In this document: positions 34,001-45,559 of the stretch, one piece after another
How the letters are laid out: every line of letters starts with the position of its first letter
Numbering within the stretch: position 1 is the first letter of the stretch
DNA from: Euphorbia lathyris
Lineage: Eukaryota > Streptophyta > Magnoliopsida > Malpighiales > Euphorbiaceae
Length of the DNA stretch: 64,000 nt
Assembly (NCBI RefSeq): GCF_963576675.1
Contig: NC_088918.1
Span: forward strand, 43,061,501 to 43,125,500
Direction of reading: 5' to 3'
Translations under genes and position numbers: made by a program
The notes under the pieces: generated by a model
The model's database searches: none
What the model was told of the DNA's origin: nothing
Seen by the model: the letters and a program-made list of their open reading frames with translations, nothing else

Positions 34001-37000
34001 CGAAACGTACATCCTTATAATATACCCTTGAATTTTCATTTTTTACACGTTTTCTCCCGTTCCCGGTTCCTATATATGTTAGAAATATAGTTCTTTGTGT
34101 CCATTTCCATTTTCATGTAACATATCTTGTAGGTCATTTTCAGAAAGCAACATCCAAGACAGTCTTGGTTGGTCTCCTTGGCTTCTTGACCCTAGTTACT
34201 TTTGTTTCTCACAGTTATGCACAGGCAATCCATGACCTGCATTGAACTGTGTAAACCACCTTACGTCCTTCTCTTATTTGAGCATCCCAAATTTCTTTGA
34301 AAAAAAACTTGCTCTCAAATGTATCAAGTCAAGATTGATTTTAAATGCTTCTGAATTTTATTATGAAATTGCCGTGCGTCTTTTCCTTGGCTATTGTGTC
34401 CTACCAGATCATGTACAGTTCATTTGACAAGTGAATGTCATGTGCTCATAGTTATTAAAGGCACATGGTGCACTTAGGCGCTAGGGGTCCTGGAACCTTG
34501 CCTTGCGCCAAAAAAAAAAAAAAAAAAATTATAAAACTATAAAACTGCAATGAATACTAAACCATGACAATATTCTTAATTATAAATAAATTCTAACATG
34601 CAATAAACCCCATATTCTAAATCCATAATTCAATTGTTCAAGTACATAGTAAATCCTAACTTGACTAACAGCTAATTCTCATTAAAAGTCTCAAATTCAT
34701 CACTCAAAGAGTGGTCTGTGGTGTTTCTCCTTTCTCTTGTTTTTCTTCTTTCTTTTTTTTCTGCTGCTATGTGTCAATGCCTTTTTTCGTTGTAATGGTG
34801 AATATTAAACCTATATTTAACTCTTTTAGAACCCTTTTTAACTCTTTTAAACCCTATTTAACTCTTTCCAAACCCTACTTAACTCTTTCAAAACCATCTT
34901 TCCACATAGGGGCGCCATGGCACGCCTTTTATCAACATGTCTAGGCGCACAAAAGCACACTTAGCGTGAGCCAGAGTGACAGCGTCTGCCATGGGAGGTA
35001 CTGTGGCGCTAAGCCAAGGACCTTGTGCGCCATGCGCCAAAGGCGCGCCATGGCGTCGCCATTAATAACTATTATGCATGTGCTCCTTTTGAACAATGAC
35101 AAAAAAGAGAAAAAAGAATCGCTGTTTCAGATCAGCTTGGCTTTTTTTTGGCATGTAGAATGCAGAGCGTCTGTTGTACCAAGTTGCACTCTTAGGCTTA
35201 GCTTGTTTGCCGGAAAATATTATGCAGAAAAATATTTTCCTGATTCTCCCGTGTCTGTTTGCTTAGGAAAATAAGTCAATAGAAAATTTTAGATTAGTCA
35301 ACATTAAGGAAAATGTTTGACCCTTTTGAAAAGAGTAAAACATTTTCCTAATATTTTGAAACCCTACTCCATTCTTTCTTACCCTTTTGAAAAGAGTAGC
35401 CACCCACCCACCAATTTTTCCCTGTTTTCCAGTGTTGTAGCCAAACAACGAAAAATATTTTATTTTACAACACAAAATTTTCCTTTACCCAATATTTTCC
35501 GGCAAACAAACGGGCCTTACTGGCTTTTTTAGGTGCAAAAGAAGTTAAAACAGTAAAAGTTGTTTTCTACTATACTAAATTTCTATTTAAATTCAAGCAC
35601 AAAAGTTAGATATATAATTATTTACATGAAGATATTCATGCAGTTCACTTATTGAATGTATAACATAGCAATTGAAAGGTTCTGAAAACCCGAAGTAATT
35701 TGCACTGAGAAAAATGAAACAAAAAAAAAAAAAAAAAAAACAAGTATCTGATACTTTTTGTGCACATAAACTAAAGAAGGCAAGTCAATTGTTTGGGAGG
35801 TCTCAAAAAGAATGTTACCTGTAGGTTGGACAATTAGCTTGTATGTAAAACAAAATAAAGTGGCGCAACTCAGGAAGTTGCGCATTTACTGTTCCAAATA
35901 TCTTGAGAGGGAAACACAATATCAATAAGTGAGAGTCAAATCCTTTAATCAGCCAACTCATCAAATCAAGTTTAAAAAAAAATGCAGGAAAAGGGCATAT
36001 TAGTGAAGAATTCACATGGTGTACGTGAACGGATTTCATTGATACAAAATTAAAAAAAAAAACAAAACAAAATTTATCAACTAAAAAACAGAGAAATAGT
36101 TACCTCCTGATGAGGAAGGCCATTCCAGCCACCTAAACCTGTTCCTGAAACATTGGATATGAGGTTTGATGATGCCATGGGACTGGGGCTTCTATGCCGA
36201 AGTCTGTCAAAATCACCAAATCCTTGGTTGGACATCATTCCTGAAACCCGAAAAATTTCTACAAAAGCAAGAGAGCATTTATTTGAGAAACTTATAAGGG
36301 ATATCATGACTAAGAAAACAGCATTAGAAGGAAGAATTCAACCCTACAAGGGGAAAGAAGGCAAGAGTATTAAAAAAAATTGCATAGCAACGAAAGTAAA
36401 AGGAGTAAATGAAAAACAAAGAGCAATTTCATAGTCAAGATTCAAGAACACCCTAACCCCCAATTGATAACCAAAGAACGCAATTTAGGAAGAAGTATTC
36501 TTTAACACATGAAGCTGTAACACACCAAACCAAATACTGATTTCAGGATAAATAGTTAATGAAAGGGTCTATGAAGACCATCACTCATATCATATGTTCT
36601 ATCACGAGCCATTCATTTTCACTTTAGACTAATCACAAGCTTGTTAGTCACAAATTACAACCAATGTCTCTTTTTAAAAAAGCAATTAAATCAGACAGGG
36701 CAAAATCTCTAACATAAGTCAATTAGCAGTAGCTGCTGCTTTATGTCCACTCAAGTTTTCCTGTTAAGAACTTTTTTGCTATAAAATTTACCAAAAATGG
36801 CATATAGTGATATCTGAAATGTACAACATCTGGTTTCTACAATGCTAAAAGACTATAAACAATGTTGAAAACCAACCATTATATAAGATCATTTGCCAAG
36901 CACTCTCGTTAGTTTGTCAAAATTGACAATTTTACAAAGGCAAAGCCACTACTTGGAGACAGGAACTTACTTAAGTATAAGCACATAATCATACATTCAA

Positions 37001-37719
37001 TTCCTTCAACTGAAGAATGCCAATAGCACTCTGGGAAACTGTTAGAGTTCATATTATAGTCCTCATAACATTCAAATTAACTGAAACATCTGCTAGATGT
37101 ATAGAACCCTAAACCAAGTGTTCAGATACTACCTTAAATGTAATGCTGAGCTCCTACTAACTATACTCACCGAAAAGAAGCTGTGCCCATGACAACACAA
37201 CACCATATAGAAAGTAGAAAGTAGAAACGGAAGCAAAGGCAATTAAACTGAATTATCAGCACTCAGCATCAATTACATCACTTAAGTAGCATCTAATTAC
37301 ACAGTAATCACAAAACCCAGAAAAAACAACAGATGAATCCATGAAAATCATCAAGAAAAAAAGCCAGATCCAGAAATTAAAAAAAAAAAAAAAAACAGAG
37401 AAGTGAACCACCTTGATTCAGCAGTCGGCAACATATCGGGAGAACCTGCATAAAAGGTCCAAGCTTTTGATGCTCAGCTAACAACTCTGACAAGTACTGA
37501 CTACAAAGGGAAACCATAGAAACAGATCAAAAAGACATAATTCTACATAGATACAAGTATATACTTCAAAATACAAAAACAATATAATAATAATATTCCC
37601 TTTAAAAGACAAGTATGGGGCATAAATTAAAAGAAATACCTGTCAACATCTGGAGTGCTTCTAATCTGGGGAGAAGCAGCCCTTGCAGGTGAGAAGTTGG
37701 GATTATACAAACCTGACAT
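31040..37719 (-). CDS. KH-domain STAR/quaking-type RNA-binding protein (At3g08620-like), seven coding exons, 276 aa
   Basis: Exons in coding order: 37719-37640, 37500-37412, 36240-36104, 32356-32240, 32103-31987, 31853-31710 and 31186-31040. All have GT-AG borders and join in frame (831 bp). Residues 27-57 ([17 protein letters not shown]...LLNQ) are the STAR/QUA1 dimerisation helix pair. Residues 120-225 are the KH domain with the GxxG loop as GPRG at 150-153 inside [19 protein letters not shown], and a QUA2-like extension follows (229-248). The C-terminus ends KRAKTGR, a likely nuclear signal. STAR proteins bind single-stranded RNA and act in splicing and mRNA control; a rice relative (SPIN1) affects flowering. 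Intron 3 is 3747 bp and packed with mobile elements, but splice sites are intact. Start Met fits the conserved [14 protein letters not shown] opening of the family. Confidence 0.94.
33097..33548 (+). mobile_element. 5'-truncated RTE-clade LINE, 3' end, in KH intron 3
   Basis: The + strand frame near 33100-33460 reads [16 protein letters not shown], then [16 protein letters not shown] and [13 protein letters not shown], then a [17 protein letters not shown] stretch, the conserved C-terminal tail of plant RTE ORFs, ending at a TGA. The 3' end is a short UTR (CGACCCCGAATCATTTCGGG) and a (TTG)n run at 33520-33547, the hallmark RTE tail. It is antisense to the KH gene. Only the last ~450 bp inserted, as is common after incomplete reverse transcription. 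Confidence 0.9.
34447..35076. mobile_element. hAT-superfamily MITE (630 bp), second copy, in KH intron 3
   Basis: The left end CATAGTTATTAAAGGC and the right end (complement CATAATAGTTATTAATGGC, with three extra bases) match the TIRs of the 12745 element. A perfect 8-bp target duplication CATGTGCT lies at 34439-34446 and 35077-35084. GC-rich ends with GGCGC/GCGCC motifs and an AT-rich centre are shared too. Inside is a ~20-bp tandem repeat (AACCCTATTTAACTCTTTC-like, about 34805-34890). It has no transposase. Confidence 0.86.
35195..35516. mobile_element. Tourist-like MITE (PIF/Harbinger), 322 bp, in KH intron 3
   Basis: Terminal inverted repeats of about 28 bp (GGCTTAGCTTGTTTGCCGG at the left; complement of the right end GGCCCGTTTGTTTGCCGG) are flanked by TTA on both sides (35192-35194 and 35517-35519). 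TTA duplication and a GG start fit PIF/Harbinger. It lies only 110 bp from the hAT MITE. Confidence 0.72.
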
Positions 37720-37960
37720 AGCTATATCTTTTTTGTGCAGCAAGATTAAAATTTTCTTTTCCTTTTTCCTTGGAGAAAGAAAAGAAAGAAAAGGAGGGTT
37801 TTAGTTGTGGTTGTTGCAGAAGAAGAAAAAGAAGAAACAGAGCACCATCAATAAAGGAGGGTTTGTAATAAAAATGAGGAAAATTAAATAAAGGGGGTCT
37901 ACTGCTCCTCTCCACAGACAGACTCTGTGAGTTTTTGCACAAACCTTTTTTTTATCTCTT
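37720..37960 (-). promoter_or_regulatory. 5' UTR and proximal promoter of KH gene
   Basis: Directly upstream of the KH start. On the coding strand it is rich in CT and TTCTTC runs (37760-37830), typical of plant leaders. No unique TATA box is chosen. Upstream (37940-38000) is T-rich. Confidence 0.45.
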
Positions 37961-38905
37961 TTTAAACCCAAATTTTTTTATTTCTGATATGCTACTTCTT
38001 TTATCTCATCATTCCTAAAAAATAATAATACCTTTTTCAAAATTATTTTAACAAAAATATTTGGTTTAATTTTCTTTTACTGCTCTAATATTTTTTTTCA
38101 TTATGAGATAGTTAAATGAAACAGGTGAATAAATCATTTTTTTTATAGATTCTGATGTATCAAACAAACGGTCTACAACTATTATTTTTTTTAAGGTAAG
38201 CTTATTTAAACTATATCCTTTTGTTACTTAATTTCAGTATCAATCAGTTAATTTTAGTAATATTTGATTCAGTTCAGTAACTTATCATTACTTATTATAG
38301 TTATAATTATTTTTTATTTTTGTTACTATTAATATTATTAGAACCACTATTATTTTTATAAACTTTTTATTTTAATTATTGCTATTTTTAAAAGATTATA
38401 TTATTATTTCAATTTCAATAGAATTTAGTTCAGTTCAGTAGCATTCAATTCACTTCCGTTTTTTTCATTCAAAAAGAACAAAACCTTATTTCCCAATCTA
38501 CGATTATGAACTGTGTTACAACAACATATATTTATGACACTGGTGATTAGATTATTGGTGTCAAACAAAATTAACACTTCCACCCTTGGAAGGGTTAACA
38601 CTAAGGTCTAATATAACAAATTAATTAAGTATTTTTTAATGAGATAATTAATGTTTTTATTAATAAAAATGCTCATATAAATAAAGATAAATAGCATAAT
38701 GCTCTTTTTACATTTATTGTCGTGTTCTTTTACTTTATTTACATAAAAAATGCTTCTCAATTTAAATTAGAAAAAATGGACAAATTCAATATTAGCGGTC
38801 CAAAACAATTTTACTTCAGTTGTTCACAAATTGGGTAAATTAAAGGCATAATTCATCAATTTTTCTTTTAAATTATAAATCTTGACATTCACAATATATA
38901 TGTAT
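37961..38905. other. AT-rich non-genic stretch
   Basis: No ORF or RNA gene recognised. A short local repeat (TTCAGTA..TTTAGTAATATTTGATTCAGTTCAG) occurs around 38230-38280 and 38420-38450. Confidence 0.5.
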
Positions 38906-39597
38906 ACACCACTTTAGGTTCGGTTGGGGACACCCCGATGCTTAAGTCAGTAATAATTTTGAGAATAAACTATAAGCACAAAAGTAGGGAATCAGTAAGT
39001 GTACTTTTGATCCTAGGAAGCTGGGGTATTTATATAGATTTCTGTAACCCTTAGCATTGATGGGGAAGTAGGTGAAGAGTCATGTTTAATAAAAGGCACC
39101 GTCCTTCCGGGAACAACAAGAGCAAGCCTTCTTAAGAAAAAACTCCTCACCTGACTTCTTGATGGTTATTAACCGTTGTGTAACGGTTTTCATAATTACG
39201 GATGTTAGTGTCGCTTTGTCCTTTTGGAATCTTTGTATCTGTCCTGGAGATTCATCCACGGATCCTTGTCCATAAGAGTATGGATGGCAGATCATTTGAT
39301 GTCTAATCCCCTTTGATGCGTATCTTTGCTCATGGAGGCTCTCTCATCCTTTGTCTAATTATGCTTTTTCCCTATGTATAATATTTGGATGTCATCAAAT
39401 GGAGATGTAGATGAATAGCCATGCCATTACTCATCTTTAATTGCTATTAATCGTCATCAATTCTCCATTAATCCCAACATTCATCCTCAAATACCTCGGA
39501 GTGGGGGTATTCGAACAGTAAAGTCTTTATTCCCCTTAATGGCTATTAATTGCCATTTAATTGCATTTATTCCCATTCATGGATGGTTATAATGACA
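38906..39597 (-). mobile_element. LTR fragment related to the Tat LTR, reverse orientation
   Basis: The complement of 38917-38985 reads TATAGTTTATTCTC...ACTGACTTAAGCATCGGGGTGTCCCC, matching the end of the LTR at 7840-7900 in order and spacing. A TATA-like TATAAATAC (complement, near 39030) and repeats of TTAATGGC/ATTAAT also fit. The far end TGTCATTATAACC (complement, ending 39597) could be the LTR start. Borders are approximate; no internal Tat domains are attached. Confidence 0.6.
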
Positions 39598-40685
39598 CCT
39601 TTTGGTATTCTTAGAACCGTCGAGGCGTATGTACGCTCTCATTAAGAACAATGGCGGGTCTTTATTACTCACTCTCATCGGGAGTATCTTGTTATGGTGT
39701 ATTTCGTCATGGTCCATGTGGCATGCTCTCTTGAAGCTGCTACATCTAAACTGGTCAAAATGGCTAAGGCATGCTCTCTTCCTCAATCGCCTCTGATCTC
39801 CGCACAAAACGTCTCAGCCCATCCCTTAAGTAAGACCACTTTACTTCTAAATGAGTTGGCTAGTATCAAGAGCTTGCTTCACATTGTAACAACTCTAGTC
39901 TCAATAGGGAATCCACATATGACACAATGGTTGCCATCCAACTGAGTATGGTTCAACATATATCCTTATTTGAGCAAACCACCAAGTGCATACCTTCTGG
40001 CTCTGCCACTGTTCAAGCTATCTCAACTCATATCTCTTCTAAATTCCAAAAGCTCTCATCTGAACTTCATCGCACGAACGCTCAACTGGTTCAAGATGAT
40101 AATCAAGACCTAGCTAGCTCTCTAACTGAAGCCCTTCGCCTTTTTAATATTAATATGACTGCGATCGAAACTTTGGATAAGAAAGTCACTACCATCTATG
40201 CTTAGCATCAGACCATCAATTAAAATGTTCATTCTATAGCCAATTAGCATCGGACACTAGCCTGTGCTCTTTTGAATATTCACCAGAAATACACTTATGC
40301 TTTTGCTGACACTTCCATCTGGAATGCCAAGGCTTTACAATTAATTTTGAGTGAAATGTGCATAAATGGATCCTTCTATCCAGACGGCATCAATATGAGC
40401 AAAGAAATCTTCACCAGGCTGAAAAAGAGCAAGGAATGTCTTTGGAAGTATACTGATCAGCTCAATGCCCGATATGTTCCTGGTTACATGTGCCTAGGTC
40501 CTTATAAAGCTGATAAAAAAGGGGATAAAAACTCAGAGAAAACCCATACAGAAGCATCCCTTCTGACCAAATCTAAGAACCCTACAATTAAAGTTATAAA
40601 AATAGGTTGTAGGTCATTAGGTCTGTGTACTCATAAGCTGTTCAGCTTTATTTATGTTAACTATTTTGTACTCTATCTTTGTTAA
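39598..40685 (+). pseudogene. Third-ORF (env-like?) region of a copia element, unit 1
   Basis: Open frames of 83, 92 and 137 codons follow one another on the + strand (39694-39945, 39927-40205, 40272-40685) with small breaks. They include a Gln/Leu/Thr-rich, probably helical part (SSKFQKLSSELHRTNAQLVQDDNQD) and a part containing LILSEMCINGSFYPDGINMS. They sit just before a polypurine tract and LTR, where Sirevirus-type copia elements carry an extra, env-like ORF. That position is the only reason for the env-like suggestion; I do not recognise the protein. The same sequence recurs in unit 2 with about 85 percent identity by eye. Confidence 0.45.
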
Positions 40686-41183
40686 TACAATAGATGTTCA
40701 ATATTATGCTTCTGACTCGGAATTGTTATCACTTACGAAATGTTCAACTTAATGCTTATAACTTTGAATAATTATTATTTACTTATTCATGTTCAATTCA
40801 ATTCTTCCAACTCTGAACTACTTAAATAACTTACTTATGTTTAAATACTATCACTTCGTAAATGTTTAAAGATGTCATGCTTTGATAAAACTTGGAACTT
40901 TCAGAAAATATTTAAACATTAACTTAAATCAATCTCTGTTTCTATCTTCTGACATTCATTATGCTTCAGATGTAATGTTTGCCTCTGATACTAAATATGT
41001 CAATAGTTTAAGATCTGAATAAATTTTTGTTTCTGAACTTTTTAACCTCTATGAGTGTTTCTATCTTAGAAAGAATTCAGTAGCGCAGCCCTTATGAGGG
41101 AGTATCCAGAAGCAAGAGTACGTTCAACGATTTTGGGGGAGTAAGTAAAACCAATTCTTTCTCTGAATATTTTTGTCACCTTC

Positions 41184-41198
41184 AAAAAAAAGGGGAGA
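41184..41198 (+). other. Polypurine tract before LTR, unit 1
   Basis: AAAAAAAAGGGGAGA directly precedes the LTR start TGTTAAATG at 41200; plus-strand primer of the parent copia element. Confidence 0.7.
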
Positions 41199-41199
41199 T

Positions 41200-42355
41200 T
41201 GTTAAATGATAATTACTATTCAAGCATTAAAATTGAACACAAGGCAAAAAGGTCTTAGAAGAACAAAGGCCCAAAGCCTTACTTCTGGTCCGGTAACAGA
41301 AGCCCAAAACCTAGAAGTCTATAAGCAAGAAGGAATAAGACAGACGTTGACATGCAGTCACATCACACCATTCCTAAAATAGCAAAAAGGACAAACCATA
41401 GAAGCCTTATCCCCCAACTTCTCTCTTTTGATACCAGAGTAGAAAGATTGCAGACTGTAAGTCTGCCATACCAGAAGATAGAATAATCCATGGCTCAAGA
41501 GATAGAAGCCCATGCATTATTGACGGTAACCTTTTAGACTGTTGGCACAGAACTTAGAAGCTGATAGTGACAGAAGTCATTTTCCCTCTAAACGGCTAGT
41601 TTAAAATTCAAACGGATCTGCTCCAAAGCTTCTACTATAAATATTAGTGCCAAGCTCATTCACAACTGACGAATCATAAAACGCTAAAAAAAGATAAAAG
41701 CTTTCAAGTTAAACTAGAGCAATATGTGTGATGTATATTCATTTCAATATCTGTGTAAATCATATAGAGAGTTTGTACATCAATTGTGTTCTATATTAGA
41801 ACCAAACTTCCATTGTTAATCAGAAGCTTTATTACTTGCTTCAGTTATAAGCGAGTAGTTAGAGAGGATAGATAGCTGAGTGTCGTTTTTAAAGAAAGGT
41901 ACTTTACAGAAAATTTGTCTATTGTAAAGGTTTGTGTTATACCTATAAAGAGTTCAATAGTGGATTAAAGCTCATATGAAGGCATCTTGAGGAATGGACG
42001 TAGGCGAGAGGTCGAACCAGTATAAATCGAATATATATCTCTTTCTCTAACTCTGCCTTTACTTACTTCTAGTATTGCCTGCTCTGAATATTAAATCTCA
42101 TATATAAGCTCCAAATTATGTATGATATAAGCTATTATCAATCTTAAGGGTACACATAAGCTCCTACGAGTGAACTGTCTTCTGAGTGCATAAGTTAGAA
42201 GCAGAATCAAGCTCTGTTGACTGATTAACTCAGTAAACGGAACTTGCCTCTAATTCCGGAGTTTGGCTATGTGCTTGCCATTTAAACGCTAAGTGAGAAA
42301 TTATGTTAAAAGGTTAAAATTAACCAATTGTTCCATTCACCCCTCTTATGAACAA
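41200..42355 (+). mobile_element. Copia LTR, unit 1 (~1.15 kb)
   Basis: Starts TGTTAAATGATAATTACTATTC after a polypurine tract. It has a TATA-like CTATAAATATTAG near 41635, the block ACGTAGGCGAGAGGTCGAACCAG near 42000 that is typical of Tork/Sirevirus LTRs, and ends near TTCCATTCACCCC. No primer-binding site follows; the sequence changes directly to an inverted RT fragment, so the right border is approximate. Confidence 0.68.
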
Positions 42356-42402
42356 ATCTAACCTCACAAGGGACCAAAACTTTGAAAATACTCAAGAATA
42401 CG

Positions 42403-42935
42403 TTATATAGTTATATAATATGATTCCTTCGGGTTAGACTGATATATAGCACAATAACATACTGATAATTGGATATAAGGTCTACTATCAGTAAGATAGA
42501 GTAAAGAGCCAATCATACCTCTGTATAGTTTACTGTCTACTAACTTACCAGACTCATCTTCTGTTAGGACGGTGTATGAGCTTATGGGAGTTGAGATAGG
42601 CTTGCAACCCTCCATATCAAACTTCTTCAGTATTTCTTTACCGTACTTTGATTTGCTTATGAAAATTCCATTTTTGCCTTGTTTGATTTGAAGTCCAAAA
42701 AATAAGCTTGGTTCTCCCATCATGGACATTTCAAAGTCACTTTGCATTTGTTCATTAATCTCTTTACGTAACATCACATTAGTAGCACCGAAAATAATTT
42801 CATCCAGTACATAGATTTGTGCATCATTTATACATGAAGAATTGATGCGGTTGAAGAAAAAACTGTGAAGTTTATGGAAAAAAATGGATTTAATAACATT
42901 TTGGTAAATTCAGCTAAGTTTTGTCTAAATTTACT
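42403..42935 (-). pseudogene. Inverted copia RT fragment, unit 1
   Basis: Minus-strand frame with EINEQMQSDFEMSMMGEPSLFFGLQIKQ, a KSKYGKEILKKFDMEGCKPIS block and a LYRGMIGSLLYLT block, the C-terminal half of copia RT. The catalytic YVDD region upstream is changed (IYVLDEIIF). It lies opposite to the LTR next to it, so it cannot be part of a normal element. Confidence 0.78.
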
Positions 42936-42984
42936 AGTATCAAGAACTTACCTCACACAGTAGCAGCTCTGGTCTCTCAACAGG

Positions 42985-43690
42985 GAATCCACACTTATCC
43001 TGATAGAATGGCTGCCATCCAAATGTGTATGGTTCAACATATGTCCTTATTTGAGTAAACTATCAAGTGCATACCTTCTAGCTCTGCCACTGCTCAAGCC
43101 GTCTCACTCATCTCTTTTCTGAATTCCAAAAGCTCTCATCTGAACTTCATCACATGAATGCTCACCTGGTTTAAGCTGATAATCATGACCTAGCTGGCTC
43201 TCTAACTGAAGCCCTTCGCCTTTTTTAACATTAATAGGACTGCGACCGAAACTTTGGACAAGAAAGTCACTACCATATATGCTCAACTTCAGACCATCAA
43301 TCAAAATGTTCATTCTATAGCCAATTAGCATAGGACCTTGGCCGATGCTCTTATGAATATTCACCAGAAATACACTTATGCCCTTACTGACACTTCCATC
43401 TAGAATGCCAAGGCTTTACAATTAATTCTGAGTGACATGTGCATGAAGGGATCCTTCTATCCAGAAGGCATCAATACGAGCAAAGAAATCTTCGTTGGGC
43501 TGAAAAAGAGCAATGACTATCTTCCGAAGTATACTGATCAGCTCAATGCCCAAGCTGTTCCTGGCTACACCTGCCTACGTCCTTCTGAAGCTGACAAAAA
43601 GGGGGTGAAAAGCTTAGAGAAAACCCACACAGAAGCATCCCTTTTGACCAAATCTAAGAACCCTACAATTAGAGTTAACATAAAAAAATA
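42985..43690 (+). pseudogene. Third-ORF (env-like?) region, unit 2
   Basis: Counterpart of 39927-40685, more decayed: early part only in broken frames, last 84 codons open (43437-43691) with SFYPEGINTSKEIFVGLKKS and TEASLLTKSKNPTI. Same unknown protein as in unit 1. Confidence 0.42.
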
Positions 43691-44283
43691 GGCGACAAGT
43701 CATTAGGTCTGTGTACTCATAAGCTGCTCAGCTTTATTTATCTTAACTATTTTGTACTCTAGCTATCTTTGTTAATACAATAGATGTTCAATATTATGCT
43801 TCTGGCTCGGAATTTTTATCACTTCCTAAATGTTCAACTTAATGATTCTAACTTTGAACAATTATTATTTATTTATGCATGTTCAATTCAATTCTTGCAA
43901 CTCTGAACTACTTGAATAACTTACTTATGTTTAAATACCATCACTTCTGAAATGTTTAAAGATGACATGCTCTAATAAAACTTAGACCTTTCAGAAAATA
44001 TGTAAACATTAACTTACATCAAGCTCTGTTTCTATCTTCCGATATTCATTATGCTTCAGATGTAATGTTTGCCTCTAATACTAAATATGTCAATCGGTTA
44101 AGATCTAAATAAATTTTTGCTGCTAAACTTTTTAACCTCTATGAGTGTTTCTATCTTAGCAAGAATGCAGTAGCGCAACCTTATGAGGGAGTATCCAAAA
44201 GCAAGTACGTTCAATGATTTTAGGGAACTAAGTAAAATCAACTCCTTCTCTGAATATTTTTGTCACCTTCAAAGAGGGAGAGA

Positions 44284-45545
44284 TTGCTGAAACACAATTT
44301 TCAAGAGTTTTTTACTATGACAAAAATAATTAAATAAGGAAATTAGATCCCTGAAATATTTAATTTAAGAATAAAATTATGTTTGATTTGTACTAATGAG
44401 TTTGTTAAATGATAATTATTATTCAATCATTAAAATTGAACACAATGCAAAAAGGCCTTAGAAGAACAAAGGCCCAAAGCCTTACTTCTGGTCCGGTAAC
44501 AGAAGCCCAAAATCCAAAAGCTCAAAAGCAAAAAGGAACAAGACAGGAATTGACATACAGTCCCATCACAACATTCCCAAAATAGCAAAAAGGAGAAGCT
44601 ATAAAAGCAATGTCCCCCAACGTCTCTCTTTTGATACTAGAAGTAGAAAGATTGTAGGCTATAAGTCTGCCATACCGCAAGGAATAATGCATGTTTCAAA
44701 AGACAAAAGCCCATGCATTGTCAACTGTAACCTTTTAGACTGTTGGCACAAAAGTCAGAAGCTTATAGTGAAGGAAGTCGTTTTCCCTCTAAATGGCTAG
44801 TTTAAAATTCAAACAGATCTGCTCTAAAGCTTCTACTATAAATGCTAGTGCCAAGCTCATTCACAACTGACGAATCATAAAATGCTCAAAAGAGATAAAA
44901 GCTTTCAAGCGAAACTAGAGCAATATTCGCTATACAAATTCATTTCAATATATGTGTAAATCATATAGAGACTTTGTACATCAATTGTGTTTTATATTAG
45001 AACCAATCTTCTATTGTAAATCAGAAGCTTTATTACTTGCTTCGGTTATAAGCGAGTAGTTAGAGAGGATAGATAGCTGAATGTCATTTGTAAAGGAAGG
45101 TACTTTACAGAAGCTCTGTTTATTGTAAAGGTTTGTGCTATACATGTAAAGAGTTCAGTAGTGGATTAAATCTCAGAAGAAGATATTCTGAGGAATGGAC
45201 ATAGGCGAGAGGTCGAACCAGTATAAATCGAGCATTTAACTCTTTCTCTAACTCCGCTTTTACTTACTTCTGATATTGCATGCTTTGAATATTAAATCTC
45301 ATATATAAGCTCTGAACTGTGTATGATATAAACAATTACCAATCTTAAGGGTACACATTGAGTGAACTGTCTTCTGAGTGCATAAGTCACAAGCAAAATC
45401 AAGCTCTATTGGCTGATTAACTCAGTAAATGAAACTTACCTCTGATTTCAGAGTTTACCTCTATGCTTGCCATTTAAGCGCTAAGTGAGAAGTTCTGTTA
45501 AAAGGTTAAAATTAAACAATTATTCCATTCACCCCCTTTTGGAAC
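44284..45545 (+). mobile_element. Copia LTR, unit 2 (~1.26 kb)
   Basis: Follows the purine tract AAAGAGGGAGAGA. It begins TGCTGAAACACAATTTTC; the TGTTAAATGATAATTATT start seen in unit 1 comes 119 bp later (44403). The rest matches the unit 1 LTR, including the TATA-like box (near 44836), the GGCGAGAGGTCGAACCAG block (near 45203) and the TTCCATTCACCCCC end. Confidence 0.68.
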
Positions 45546-45559
45546 AAATCTAACCTCAT

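Larger units (their letters stand above)
39860..42930 (+). repeat. Copia-derived unit 1 of a ~3.1-kb tandem duplication
   Basis: The unit holds, in order, the extra-ORF region, a polypurine tract, an LTR and an inverted RT fragment. The whole series is repeated at 42955-46110. Shared landmarks include CAACATAT.TCCTTATTTGAG at the start and GGATTTAATAACATTTTGGTAAATTCAG at the end. Confidence 0.8.
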
